DNA of 8,662 nt, from assembly GCA_019751475.1 (NCBI GenBank), contig JAIENH010000033.1, forward strand, positions 1 through 8,662, in the 5' to 3' direction. The DNA comes from Cyclobacteriaceae bacterium (GTDB lineage: Bacteria; Bacteroidota; Bacteroidia; Cytophagales; Cyclobacteriaceae). This document shows positions 1-7,430 of this stretch, piece after piece (the stretch's first letter is position 1; the number at the start of each line of letters is the position of its first letter). A program made the translations under genes and the position numbers. Below the pieces are notes generated by a model that worked only from the letters and a program-made list of their open reading frames with translations, did no database searches and was not told the origin of the DNA.

Positions 1-3000
1 CCGCCACTGTCATAAATCCACGAAGTGTTTTGGCCGTTGGTATTTGTTTGCGATGTCTTGCCGATAACAGGATCGATCGTCATAGACGTAACGTCTGCTT
101 TCTGTGGATAAAATGCCACGTAGTCAAAATCTACAGCAGCCGGAAAACGCACCTCAAAGGTGAAAGGGCTTGCTACGTTGGTCATATCCACAAGCACCTC
201 CAGGTATCTCCAGGTGCCTGCAGCCCCGACCGGATAGTTCACTTGACCCGTTCCTTTGGTGATGCCGCCATTGATGGCATTGGCGGTGATGGTAATGGCA
301 GCAGCCGCACGCACTTGGCAGCTAAACTTATAATACTTCCCGCTTGCCTTTACAACATTAAGTTGACTCATAGCACTCCCTTCGCCATACGAAATGGAGA
401 ACTCTTTCGACCACGGGTTGGGGGCAGGTTGCGAGTATATCAACTCATTGTTTGCGTTGTATGTTGGACCCAGGTTTGTTAGATTATTAATCACCACCTC
501 ATCATAGCGGGCATGGCGCACGGTGGCTTTGGGAATGTAACTTTCGGCATCAAGTACTGTAGACGACTGAATTCCTTGCAAGTCGCGCGCAACCAATAAC
601 CGGCCCTGGTTATCATAACTGTCCAAGTAGGTCACCGGGCGGTAGGAACCATACGTGTAGCTGTTACCCGCATCAAACCCTGCTTCGGCAAATCCGGTAG
701 TTCCATTGTAGCTCCGTTGTTCATAGGGCAAAGTTAGTGCAGGAGTAGTGAACTGTTTGTAGAGAGTAAGCTGGGCGCCAGTCACGGTTTCTGTTACGCC
801 TTTTACCACCGACTGAATGGACTCAATCAACGTGCCGTGCCGGTTGTTGTCATTGAGGCTCTTGATTGCCTGACCTTGTGCATTGGCCGGAGAGGTAATA
901 GAAGCATAGTCTTTGGCATACTTCAACCTTGTCTTTTGCACTACCCCGTCACTATTGGTGGTGGAAATTTGATTGAGCAACTGATGAGTACCGCTATAGG
1001 CATATTGTGTTTGGCGTGTGACGCCATTAGCAAGGCTTTGAGGGTCGTACGTGACGCTAGTCTCTGTTACAATTGTCTTGGTAACATTGGCGAGGATGTC
1101 GTAAAGCGCAAAGGTGAGTATAGGTAGCCGCTCATGCTTCAGCGCCTTTATGACAATCGGTGCGCCTAGTCGCTGATATGAAAATGTTTTTTGCTGGTAC
1201 AGGCCGCCTGTCTCATTATAGTCAGAGACCCGTTGCACCAATCCACGCTCAAAATCAAAATTGGTAGTTGGCGCAAATGGATAGGAGTAGTAATCATTTT
1301 GCGCGAGGCCATGCGGGGGGCATTCTACTCCCACCTGCACGTTGATACACGTGGTAGTCGGATCCGGGTCGATTGTATTAGTCACATTTATCTGCTCGTA
1401 GCGACAATTGATCCACCGTTGCAATTCCCATTCCCAATCACATACCCACCGGGTTTCTGTAGTTGTTACCTCATAAGGCGGAGGATCGATGGTCTCGCAA
1501 ACGTCTTGATATACGGCCTGCTTGGTACGCGCCACTTTTGAAAACGGAGCTTTCCAATCCCGAACCTGGTTTTGCTGAAACGTGCCGGGAAGAGAAAAAT
1601 CATAGACGGTCTTGCCACGGCCCGCCTGTGTCACCGTCACACGGCTATACAGCAGTTCATCACTGGGAGCCAGGTTGTCCGGGCTGCGTACTAAAATATC
1701 GCGGTAGAAGTGAAACACCGGTGGGTATAGAAATTTGCCGCTGGAGTGACCATCGGTGCGTTTGTAGTCATAGCTCCGGATGATATCATTTGAATTATCG
1801 GCATCTGCATCGCTTATTCGAATGGACTTTACGCGCACTCCGCCACCCTTGTAAGTGGTGTTGACTAATGAATCATAATAGTCAGCTGCTTCGTACGTGA
1901 TCTCTCCAAATCCTCCGGAGGGATAGGTAATCCGCTGGAGCGACCCATAATGCACAAAAGCCTCATTGGTTGAGCGGTCGGCACCCGCCACGACCACATA
2001 GCCCGCATCGGTAGGATGCGGATTAATTCTCACACGTGCCATACCGGTAGCCGATGGTTTTTCATACAAGCGGGGTACGAGTGATGCCGCCACGTCCGGT
2101 AAGCCATTGTAGTATCCCCATAAGTCTTGTGCGTACTGGTTTTTAAATGGCAACTGAGTGGTATGATTAGCAACATCTATGTTGTAATATTGAAACTTAT
2201 GGGAGGGAAAGGGTAAACAATCGGTGCCCGTTTCTCTCAGTTCCACTAAGAAGAAACGGTATTGAGGTTCCGTCTCCAACTCTTCAAAAAAGTCTTCATA
2301 CGTAGGGCCTTCAAGGTGCGGGGGCGTTTTAATAACGGGTGTTGAGTTATCTGGCGCACTGCCTTGATTGCGTATGCGGGTGTAAATGAGGGAAAACAGT
2401 TTACTGGGGTTATTCGTATTTTTCGGCATGACTTCTACCGTTGCCAGATGTCCGTAAGGAGACCAACTAAAATTTACCATTGTGGTTGCATCACTCATAG
2501 ACGTGAGTGATGTCACTTTCGGAGATTCCCAAAGGGTATAGCTCGTCACCGCTTTGTCGTTCAAGATATAGCGCCTTTCTTTTTTGTACGAAGGCGTAAG
2601 TTCCAGATTGTATGAAAAAGAAACAGTTTGACCTACTGGGTCTACGATAGAGGACAACAGCCAGGTATAGTTAAACTTTGTCTCATCATCATACGCCCAA
2701 TAGTCATTATAGAAATAACGCACATCAAAATTGGACGGGTTACTCAATGACTTTCGCGAGGTCTGACGGGCCAGATTAAAATTGTACACGGTGCCATCGT
2801 TGCGCGTCACCGTAAACGACACGATATCCCTTGTGGTGGCATGACGTGTAAACTGGAATTTAAGATCTTGATAAGGAATGAGTCGGATGACGCCATTTTG
2901 ATCAAAAATAAATTGCACACTCAAGCCGGGGGCCTGTACGGTGAACAGGTCGGGCTCTGTATCGCCAACATAACCGTTTGGGTAAATGATTGGGTGTAGT

Positions 3001-3380
3001 GCGTTGGCATCTGCCAGTTCATCGTCACAATTGGCCAGGTTATTGTCAGCTGTAGGTAAAAAACTTTGAAGACTTTGAGCACGCGTGTCCGAGAGCCATC
3101 CTCTCACAATCATGTCATCCGGTAAGCCCCTGACATTGCGCGTTACTTGGCCGCCCGCTTGCAGACTCCAACCCATGCCTGCACTACCACCACCATCTGT
3201 GACTTTCACACCACCACCATTGTAAACTATCCCAATAGGCGCCTTCACCGTGCTGGTGCTTAACTCCCACAAGGGTATGCTTATTTGAGCTTTACCTGTT
3301 GTAAGGTCTACCGGAATGTCTTGCGCATGAGCGATCGCACAGGTGAGTGATGCTAGCAGGAAAAAGATTTTTGATTTCAT
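1..3380 (-). CDS. Secreted RHS/YD-repeat family protein, N-terminal 1126 codons (3' end beyond window)
   Basis: The reverse strand is open without a stop from ATG at 3380 to the left edge, so the gene is cut at its 3' end. Residues 1-20 are a signal peptide (MKSKIFFLLASLTCAIAHAQ, cleavage near AHA|Q). The segment GMGWSLQAGG at 68-77, followed by TRNVRGLPDD, is the N-terminal signature I associate with large Bacteroidota RHS proteins. The body is rich in Tyr, Asn and short beta-strand patterns. A Cys-rich insert occupies about 628-687. Residues about 988-1094 look like a jelly-roll, carbohydrate-binding-like domain ending in VDFDYVAFYP. The last residues (IDPVIGKTSQTNTNGQNTSW, then IYDSG) look like the entry into YD repeats. 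Known RHS proteins are exported shells that often carry a variable C-terminal toxin; whether this one does cannot be seen. It lies 90 bp downstream of the DUF6624 gene and may be cotranscribed with it. The family call is fairly secure; the function is inferred. Confidence 0.88.
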   Translation of the reverse strand, partial: MKSKIFFLLASLTCAIAHAQDIPVDLTTGKAQISIPLWELSTSTVKAPIGIVYNGGGVKVTDGGGSAGMGWSLQAGGQVTRNVRGLPDDMIVRGWLSDTRAQSLQSFLPTADNNLANCDDELADANALHPIIYPNGYVGDTEPDLFTVQAPGLSVQFIFDQNGVIRLIPYQDLKFQFTRHATTRDIVSFTVTRNDGTVYNFNLARQTSRKSLSNPSNFDVRYFYNDYWAYDDETKFNYTWLLSSIVDPVGQTVSFSYNLELTPSYKKERRYILNDKAVTSYTLWESPKVTSLTSMSDATTMVNFSWSPYGHLATVEVMPKNTNNPSKLFSLIYTRIRNQGSAPDNSTPVIKTPPHLEGPTYEDFFEELETEPQYRFFLVELRETGTDCLPFPSHKFQYYNIDVANHTTQLPFKNQYAQDLWGYYNGLPDVAASLVPRLYEKPSATGMARVRINPHPTDAGYVVVAGADRSTNEAFVHYGSLQRITYPSGGFGEITYEAADYYDSLVNTTYKGGGVRVKSIRISDADADNSNDIIRSYDYKRTDGHSSGKFLYPPVFHFYRDILVRSPDNLAPSDELLYSRVTVTQAGRGKTVYDFSLPGTFQQNQVRDWKAPFSKVARTKQAVYQDVCETIDPPPYEVTTTETRWVCDWEWELQRWINCRYEQINVTNTIDPDPTTTCINVQVGVECPPHGLAQNDYYSYPFAPTTNFDFERGLVQRVSDYNETGGLYQQKTFSYQRLGAPIVIKALKHERLPILTFALYDILANVTKTIVTETSVTYDPQSLANGVTRQTQYAYSGTHQLLNQISTTNSDGVVQKTRLKYAKDYASITSPANAQGQAIKSLNDNNRHGTLIESIQSVVKGVTETVTGAQLTLYKQFTTPALTLPYEQRSYNGTTGFAEAGFDAGNSYTYGSYRPVTYLDSYDNQGRLLVARDLQGIQSSTVLDAESYIPKATVRHARYDEVVINNLTNLGPTYNANNELIYSQPAPNPWSKEFSISYGEGSAMSQLNVVKASGKYYKFSCQVRAAAAITITANAINGGITKGTGQVNYPVGAAGTWRYLEVLVDMTNVASPFTFEVRFPAAVDFDYVAFYPQKADVTSMTIDPVIGKTSQTNTNGQNTSWIYDSG

Positions 3381-3431
3381 ATTGGCTATCAGGTTTCGAT
3401 TAGCGACTAAATTCATTTCATACAAACCGTA

Positions 3432-3465
3432 AGGCGTCAAGACACTTTTGAAGTGTCAGACGCCT
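3432..3465 (-). terminator. Strong intercistronic hairpin between the DUF6624 and RHS genes
   Basis: AGGCGTC (3432-3438) pairs with GACGCCT (3459-3465), and GACACTT (3441-3447) pairs with AAGTGTC (3451-3457). This gives two perfect 7-bp helices separated by a small AA/A internal loop and closed by a 3-nt loop. On the minus strand it begins 5 nt after the DUF6624 stop codon. No U-run follows, so a classic intrinsic terminator is uncertain. It may instead set the RHS:DUF6624 expression ratio by partial termination, RNA processing or 3'-end protection. The hairpin is directly visible; its role is inferred. Confidence 0.6.
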
Positions 3466-3470
3466 GCATT

Positions 3471-4061
3471 TCAAGGCTTCCATTTGATGTTCCACTTTTT
3501 TACATAGTCTCTCATCGGCCCCAGGCCAACCAAGGCTCTTCGCTGATCCACTTCATTTGGGTTGTCTATCGGTGCAACAGAATATTCACCTGTTTTCATG
3601 TCTTTGGCAATCTGTGTTCCGTATACTTGCTTCTGTCCCTTGCTAATAGCCACACGGTCTTCTATCACAGCCACATCTTCGGCTCTCATCATTCCTTGCT
3701 GGCCTGCACTCTTCAGCATGGGCAAGTATTTTTCCTGTGTGGCTACATCAGCTTGGCGCATAAGGTGGATAACGGTCATCACGTTTGCCTTACCGATTTT
3801 GTCCGGCCCCATCCATCCATTCTCGTCCAACAGCCGCGCAATCACCGCAATGTTGGTACTGTTTTTACGAGCAGTTGAATCGCTCCAACGCTTTACTTCC
3901 TCAGGCCTGGCATTTACTCTCTTAAGGCTGTCTGATTTGTCGCGTAGTTTTTGGTGCTCAGTTCTCACCTTGTCAAGCGTACTGGTGGCCACCTCCAGGC
4001 GTTGGCCTTGCGCCAGCACCCATGACCACATCCATGCAAAAAGTATCAATCCTGATTTCAT
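3471..4061 (-). CDS. Exported DUF6624 family protein
   Basis: The product has 196 residues. The start at 4061 is preferred because AGGAAA lies just upstream and because it begins a good signal peptide (MKSGLILFAWMWSWVLAQGQ); an in-frame ATG at 4094 would add 11 residues that spoil it. After a charged helical segment (about 21-65) come features I associate with DUF6624: NGW at 81-83, IHLMRQAD at 98-105, KYLPML at 111-116, EDR at 134-136, YGTQ at 147-150, and PIDNPNEVDQRRALVGLGPM at 164-183. The conserved block is complete, so the gene looks intact. The family has no firmly established activity that I know of; export to the periplasm or outside is inferred from the signal peptide. It is the first gene of a possible two-gene unit with the RHS gene downstream. 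Being upstream of the RHS gene, it does not occupy the usual position of an RHS immunity gene. Confidence 0.85.
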   Translation of the reverse strand: MKSGLILFAWMWSWVLAQGQRLEVATSTLDKVRTEHQKLRDKSDSLKRVNARPEEVKRWSDSTARKNSTNIAVIARLLDENGWMGPDKIGKANVMTVIHLMRQADVATQEKYLPMLKSAGQQGMMRAEDVAVIEDRVAISKGQKQVYGTQIAKDMKTGEYSVAPIDNPNEVDQRRALVGLGPMRDYVKKWNIKWKP

Positions 4062-4174
4062 AGTTTCCTGTTTATCAAATGAGAGTAGTCGCATTTTTAT
4101 TTTTTCCGTAAAGTCAGACGATTAAAACGCATTGAGCAATGATCATCTTTTTCATACTTTGTTAAATTTTAGTT

Positions 4175-4186
4175 ACAGAAATCTGT
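4175..4186. repeat. Short inverted repeat, possible operator
   Basis: ACAGA and TCTGT flank a 2-bp AA spacer, giving a perfect 12-bp dyad in the divergent promoter region. LuxR-type regulators bind short dyads, so autoregulation by the adjacent regulator is conceivable. A dyad of this size also occurs by chance, and no second copy was recognised elsewhere in the window. Confidence 0.2.
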
Positions 4187-4258
4187 CTGCCTAGTTGTCT
4201 TCGATCGAAAAACATGATGGAATATTATGTAAACGGAATAGATAATGCAGTGAACAAT

Positions 4259-4266
4259 TAGATTTG
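4259..4266 (+). promoter_or_regulatory. Candidate Bacteroidota -7 element for the response regulator
   Basis: TAGATTTG matches TAnnTTTG, the -7 consensus of Bacteroidota housekeeping promoters, at every fixed position. No TTG stands at the expected -33 position, so only half the promoter is supported. Transcription from here would give a leader of roughly 65 nt before the ATG at 4338. Confidence 0.35.
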
Positions 4267-4337
4267 ATCAGGAAAATTAGACAGTGACTAAGTCTTGTTT
4301 TCCTGACTTTGACTACCTTGGTTGCTTACAGGCACCT

Positions 4338-4970
4338 ATGGATAGTATTAGAATTCTTGTAGTGGATGATGAAGCACTTATTCGTCACGGACTTCTTTCG
4401 TTACTCAGCAAAGAAAAATTTGTGAAAGAAATCCACGAAGCTTCAAATGCCATCGAGTTTCGCGAGCAATTAGCTAAGCATCCGATCGACCTTGTTCTGC
4501 TTGACATGAAGTTACCGGGCACCAAGGGCCTCGAATTGCTTAAAGAAGTACAGCGAGCAAATAGCGAAATCCGAGTAATAGGCCTCACGGGTATGGAAGG
4601 AGTAGAGTTGATCATTAATCTATTAAAATCAGGAATTCATGGTATAGTATTTAAACTGGACGGATATGGAGAAATTGTCCGAACTATTCAAGGAGTATTA
4701 AAGGATGGACATTATTTCCAGCCGAAGATCACAAATATTATACAAGCCAATTCGCACCGGTGGGACCATATTCCACCCGTATCGCTTTCGCGGCAAGAGA
4801 ATGAACTACTACAAGCCATTGGCAATGGACTTACTACGAAAGAAATTGCACGGCAAACCCGAATGACGGAGAGCACTATCGAGACCTATCGTGTACGATT
4901 GATAAAAAAGCTAGAGGTAACCAACACAGCCGCTCTCCTTGCTTATGCGTATCGCAACGGTATATTGTGA
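4338..4970 (+). CDS. Response regulator, REC domain plus LuxR/NarL-type helix-turn-helix
   Basis: The product has 210 residues. The REC domain spans about 3-122: acidic pair D10-D11, phosphoacceptor D56 in LVLLDMKLPG, switch T84 in IGLTG, and conserved K106 in VFKLD. All catalytic residues are present, so it should be phosphorylatable. A LuxR-type HTH fills about 145-208 (LSRQENELLQAIGNGLTTKE, then IARQTRMTESTIETYRVRLI and KKL). By family knowledge it is a cytoplasmic DNA-binding transcription factor activated by a HisKA_3-type kinase. The start at 4338 places the REC domain directly at the N-terminus; an in-frame GTG at 4284 would add an 18-residue tail unlike this family. The gene converges on the kinase gene, 17 bp between stops, and the two are probably partners. 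Targets are unknown; the divergent TPR and RHS/DUF6624 genes are the obvious local candidates. Confidence 0.93.
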   Translation: MDSIRILVVDDEALIRHGLLSLLSKEKFVKEIHEASNAIEFREQLAKHPIDLVLLDMKLPGTKGLELLKEVQRANSEIRVIGLTGMEGVELIINLLKSGIHGIVFKLDGYGEIVRTIQGVLKDGHYFQPKITNIIQANSHRWDHIPPVSLSRQENELLQAIGNGLTTKEIARQTRMTESTIETYRVRLIKKLEVTNTAALLAYAYRNGIL

Positions 4971-4987
4971 CATGATGGACTTGTGAA

Positions 4988-5662
4988 TCAAACGTTCGGC
5001 AATGGATACTCTATCCTTCCAAGAAGTCCTTTTTTGCCTTGCAGATAGTGAAGGTTGGCACCAATTACCTTAGAGCGCATACGAAGGGTATTATGTTTCT
5101 TTTTTAAACATCCTACAAACTCCGAAATTTTGGAGAACCCTGTCCCATCATCTTCTACTTCAATAACGAGTTGAGTGGGCTGCCACTGGAGACGTACCCA
5201 GATATGCCATGCGGATGAGTGCTTCAGGGCGTTATGAATAAATTCCTGGATGATACGGGAAAGGTAGGTTTCCGCCAGTTCAGGTATGGATCGTTCTGTT
5301 CCGGAGGGCTCAAAATGAATGGTACCTCCACCGGGTCGCTCTAAATTTTGACATAAGAGACCCACACATTTTTGAAAGGAGTCGTCTTCCATTTTTGTAG
5401 GCAGGAGCCTGCGCGATATCCTTCGTACCGATTGCACTACTTCCTGGAAGTCTACATTCATGCTTATGATCAGAGAATCAACCTCTACCCGGTCATGACG
5501 AGATCGTTCCAGGCGATCCAGGTAAAGCCGGAATACCGACAGTCGCTGCACCAGGTCATCGTGGACTTCGGCCCCCATATCAGCAATGATCTGCTCACAA
5601 GCCTCCATGGTTTGCCGCGACACCTCCCTGTCAAAAGCAGCCCTTGATTTGAATAACAGCAT
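4988..5662 (-). CDS. Soluble HisKA_3-type sensor histidine kinase lacking a sensor domain
   Basis: The product has 224 residues with no signal peptide and no membrane helix. The HisKA_3 dimerisation helix carries the phosphoacceptor in EVHDDLVQRL (H34, with D35 at +1). The ATPase domain shows the N box in QEFIHNALKH (E140, N144) and a G1 box in EVEDDGTGF (171-176). The second glycine box is degenerate: KKKHNTLRMRSKVIGA stands where the family usually has a GxGL motif. The protein ends IEYPLP, as HATPase domains do. Known members phosphorylate NarL/LuxR regulators; the convergent regulator at 4338-4970 is the likely substrate. The sensor half is absent, and the divergent membrane TPR protein 70 bp away may supply it. 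Weakened ATP-lid residues could mean low or partner-dependent activity. Family call secure; partner assignment inferred. Confidence 0.88.
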   Translation of the reverse strand: MLLFKSRAAFDREVSRQTMEACEQIIADMGAEVHDDLVQRLSVFRLYLDRLERSRHDRVEVDSLIISMNVDFQEVVQSVRRISRRLLPTKMEDDSFQKCVGLLCQNLERPGGGTIHFEPSGTERSIPELAETYLSRIIQEFIHNALKHSSAWHIWVRLQWQPTQLVIEVEDDGTGFSKISEFVGCLKKKHNTLRMRSKVIGANLHYLQGKKGLLGRIEYPLPNV

Positions 5663-5732
5663 TTTTTGTAAATTAATGACAGATTGCGTCCACCAAGTAA
5701 GTATTTATCAAACAAGAAATAAACCCCCTATC
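5663..5732. promoter_or_regulatory. Divergent promoter region of the kinase and TPR sensor genes
   Basis: These 70 bp separate the start codons of two divergent genes and must contain or overlap both promoters. The sequence is AT-rich near both starts, but I see no clean TAnnTTTG element in either direction and no Shine-Dalgarno for the TPR gene. Close divergent spacing suggests coordinated expression of the two proteins. Confidence 0.45.
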
Positions 5733-7295
5733 ATGTGTATTTACAGTTATAGGGTTATCGCCTTCTTTTTATGCCTTGCCTTTCAGGCCCCACTCACTGG
5801 TTGGGCTCAATCCAAGGCGAGGGCTGATTCACTAAAGCATCTACTTCAATCGGACACTAATACCGATAAACTTACTGTTTTGTTTGAGTTGAGTTGGGAG
5901 ATGCTAGAGATAGACACCCGGGAGGCGCTGGGCTATGCCAGGTTCTACCATAGCATGTCGCAGAAGAAGGGGGACAGCTTAAACATCATCAAGTCAGGCA
6001 GGATATTGGGTGTTGCGTTGAGGAGAGCAGATAAAATTGACTCAGCGATCGTGGTGTTTAAATCTATCCTTCCTATCGCCAGAGAAAGTCGAGATCGGGT
6101 CCTATATGCAACCATTTTGAATTCACTGGGAGTCGCTTTTCGAGAGTCAGATGACGATGCGAATGCCTTGAATTGTTTTCTTGAAGTAATGATGATAAGC
6201 GAAAGAATTGGCAATAAAAGGTGGTCTGGCATTGCTTATTCGAATATAGCGCTGATTTATCATGATTTTTATTATTATACCATGGCGCTTGAGTATTACT
6301 TGAAATCCTTAAAAGTAAAAGAGGAATCATCAGATAAAATTGACCTTGATATATTATTCGCAGATATTGGTTTATGCTACAGTCAGATTAACGACTTTGG
6401 TAAGGCCTTTAGCTACATCGAGAAAGGGTCGAGGCACTGCTCACCGAAATGCACTAATAATGTAACCGCCATGATTGAGAATATTTTGGGTGGCACTTTT
6501 AAAAAAATGAAGAATTTTAAAGATGCAAGGTCACACTATGAACGATCGCTTGAATTTGCCAAAAAGAGTAATAGTGAACGAGATCAATTTCTGGCACTAA
6601 CAGGCCTTGGTCAAATCTTTTTAGCAGAGGATAAATTACCAGATGCTTGGCGAGTGATCTCGGAAATAGATGAATTGGAGAACAAACATCAATATCCAAG
6701 GCAATTGGTATATCTAAATCAGCTAAAGGCCGATTATTATGCAAAATCAGGAGACTTCAGGCAAGCTAACTTGTATCAGCGTATGCAGAAAGAGGCTGAG
6801 GAAAAAGTAGTTAGTGTAAAAATGAGAGAGGATGTTCTGCGTATTCATACAAAAATGGCGGAGCGGGAGAACCTTCAACGGATTGAGGCTCAAAGGAAAG
6901 TAGTTGCTCTGCGGGAGGAGGCTGTGCAGCAACACCAATCATTAAATCTTGCCCTGGCCGGGTTGGTGCTGCTGGCGACAGGGCTCATTTTTACCTTGTA
7001 CAAAATCAATCGCCAAAAGCAACGAATCAATGTTGTGCTGGATGAGCGTGTTAAAGAGCTAACCCGCGAGTTGGAGCAACACCGGGATGAATTGCGGAAA
7101 CTTCACGAGGAGAAGGTCATTGAGCTAAAAAATGTCCACACCGATATTCTTGCCTCCGGGGCTTCACTAAAAGGTCTTACGAATCTTGCCTTTACGGAAT
7201 CAGCATCCGTAGATGAAAACAAGAAATTTTATCATGACAAGATAATGGAGGTTATCAACAGGCTATCATCTTCCATAACACATTCGCCTGGCTAA
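5733..7295 (+). CDS. Exported TPR sensor protein, one membrane helix, coiled coil and DHp-like tail, no ATPase domain
   Basis: The product has 520 residues. The start at 5733 gives a signal peptide (residues 1-25, cleavage near GWA|QS); the frame is open upstream to 5586 but that part is antisense to the kinase gene. Residues 27-355 are TPR-type helical repeats, for example LNSLGVAFRESDDDANALNC and IALIYHDFYYYTMALEYYLK. C215, C236 and C240 lie in the repeats. A charged helix (about 350-402) leads to a membrane segment at about 403-423 (LALAGLVLLATGLIFTLY) and a coiled coil at about 427-468. The tail (469-520, with ASLKGLTNLAF and RLSSSI) resembles a HisKA-type DHp helical hairpin, but Thr470 occupies the expected His position and no ATPase domain follows. 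Predicted topology: TPR in the periplasm, coiled coil in the cytoplasm. Probably the sensor for the divergent soluble kinase. The paralogue begins at 7829. Confidence 0.87.
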   Translation: MCIYSYRVIAFFLCLAFQAPLTGWAQSKARADSLKHLLQSDTNTDKLTVLFELSWEMLEIDTREALGYARFYHSMSQKKGDSLNIIKSGRILGVALRRADKIDSAIVVFKSILPIARESRDRVLYATILNSLGVAFRESDDDANALNCFLEVMMISERIGNKRWSGIAYSNIALIYHDFYYYTMALEYYLKSLKVKEESSDKIDLDILFADIGLCYSQINDFGKAFSYIEKGSRHCSPKCTNNVTAMIENILGGTFKKMKNFKDARSHYERSLEFAKKSNSERDQFLALTGLGQIFLAEDKLPDAWRVISEIDELENKHQYPRQLVYLNQLKADYYAKSGDFRQANLYQRMQKEAEEKVVSVKMREDVLRIHTKMAERENLQRIEAQRKVVALREEAVQQHQSLNLALAGLVLLATGLIFTLYKINRQKQRINVVLDERVKELTRELEQHRDELRKLHEEKVIELKNVHTDILASGASLKGLTNLAFTESASVDENKKFYHDKIMEVINRLSSSITHSPG

Positions 7296-7430
7296 ATGGC
7301 AAATTCTATTTGTTAGGACAGACCATTTTTTGATGATAGTCAGTTCAGTAACACAAAAAACCACCACCCCGGCTTCCCGGAAGTAATGGTTTTGATTTGA
7401 GACCTCGTTTATCAGTAGGCTGTTCCTATA
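7296..7430. other. Convergent intergenic region
   Basis: This stretch lies between the stop of the first TPR gene (plus) and the stop of the 59-residue peptide gene (minus). It contains a probable terminator hairpin (7353-7395), listed separately, and no credible ORF. Confidence 0.5.
7353..7395 (-). terminator. Probable intrinsic terminator of the two-peptide operon, perhaps bidirectional
   Basis: AAAACCA (7357-7363) pairs with TGGTTTT (7387-7393), enclosing a GC-rich core in which CCGG can pair with CCGG around a 4-nt loop. Read on the minus strand, the stem is GC-rich and runs into TTTTTTG, as expected for termination downstream of the peptide genes. On the plus strand the stem is followed by TTTTGATTT, so it may also serve the TPR gene ending at 7295. 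The inner pairing is imperfect. Confidence 0.55.

Larger units (their letters stand above)
4062..4337. other. Divergent intergenic region between the DUF6624 gene and the response regulator
   Basis: This 276-bp AT-rich region separates two divergently transcribed genes and should hold both promoters. On the plus strand it contains a TAnnTTTG match (4259-4266) and a short inverted repeat (4175-4186), listed separately. I found no convincing promoter facing the DUF6624 gene, and no ORF worth calling: the longest ATG-started frame I noticed, from about 4214, gives only 15 residues. Confidence 0.5.

Noticed and set aside
30..1783. Several plus-strand ORFs of about 96-150 codons (30-482, 837-1127, 1191-1541, 1463-1783)
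   Set aside because: All are antisense to the continuous RHS-like reading frame, have no recognisable domains, and are rich in Cys, Arg and His as expected of shadow frames.
3180..3220. Repeated ACCACCACCA-type runs
   Set aside because: They are in frame and simply encode two Gly-Gly-Gly runs near residues 55 and 63 of the RHS-like protein, not a functional repeat array.
4062..4094. ATG 4094 as the DUF6624 start
   Set aside because: It adds MRLLSFDKQET before the signal peptide; ATG 4061 has AGGAAA just upstream and gives a standard signal sequence.
3453..4125. Plus-strand ORFs of 141 and 187 codons
   Set aside because: Antisense to the DUF6624 gene, whose family motifs and signal peptide are clear; the plus frames show low-complexity shadow composition.
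4284..4337. Upstream GTG start for the response regulator
   Set aside because: It would add an 18-residue tail before the REC domain, whereas ATG 4338 starts the domain directly as in the family.
4971..4987. Terminator between the convergent regulator and kinase genes
   Set aside because: Only 17 bp lie between the stops and no hairpin or U-run is visible.
5372..5715. ORFs on both strands inside the kinase gene (5372-5647 plus, 5485-5715 minus)
   Set aside because: Out-of-frame shadows of the kinase; no domain, signal or start-site support.
5586..5732. Longer version of the first TPR gene from ATG 5586
   Set aside because: The extra 49 residues overlap the start of the divergent kinase gene and precede a good signal peptide that should be N-terminal.
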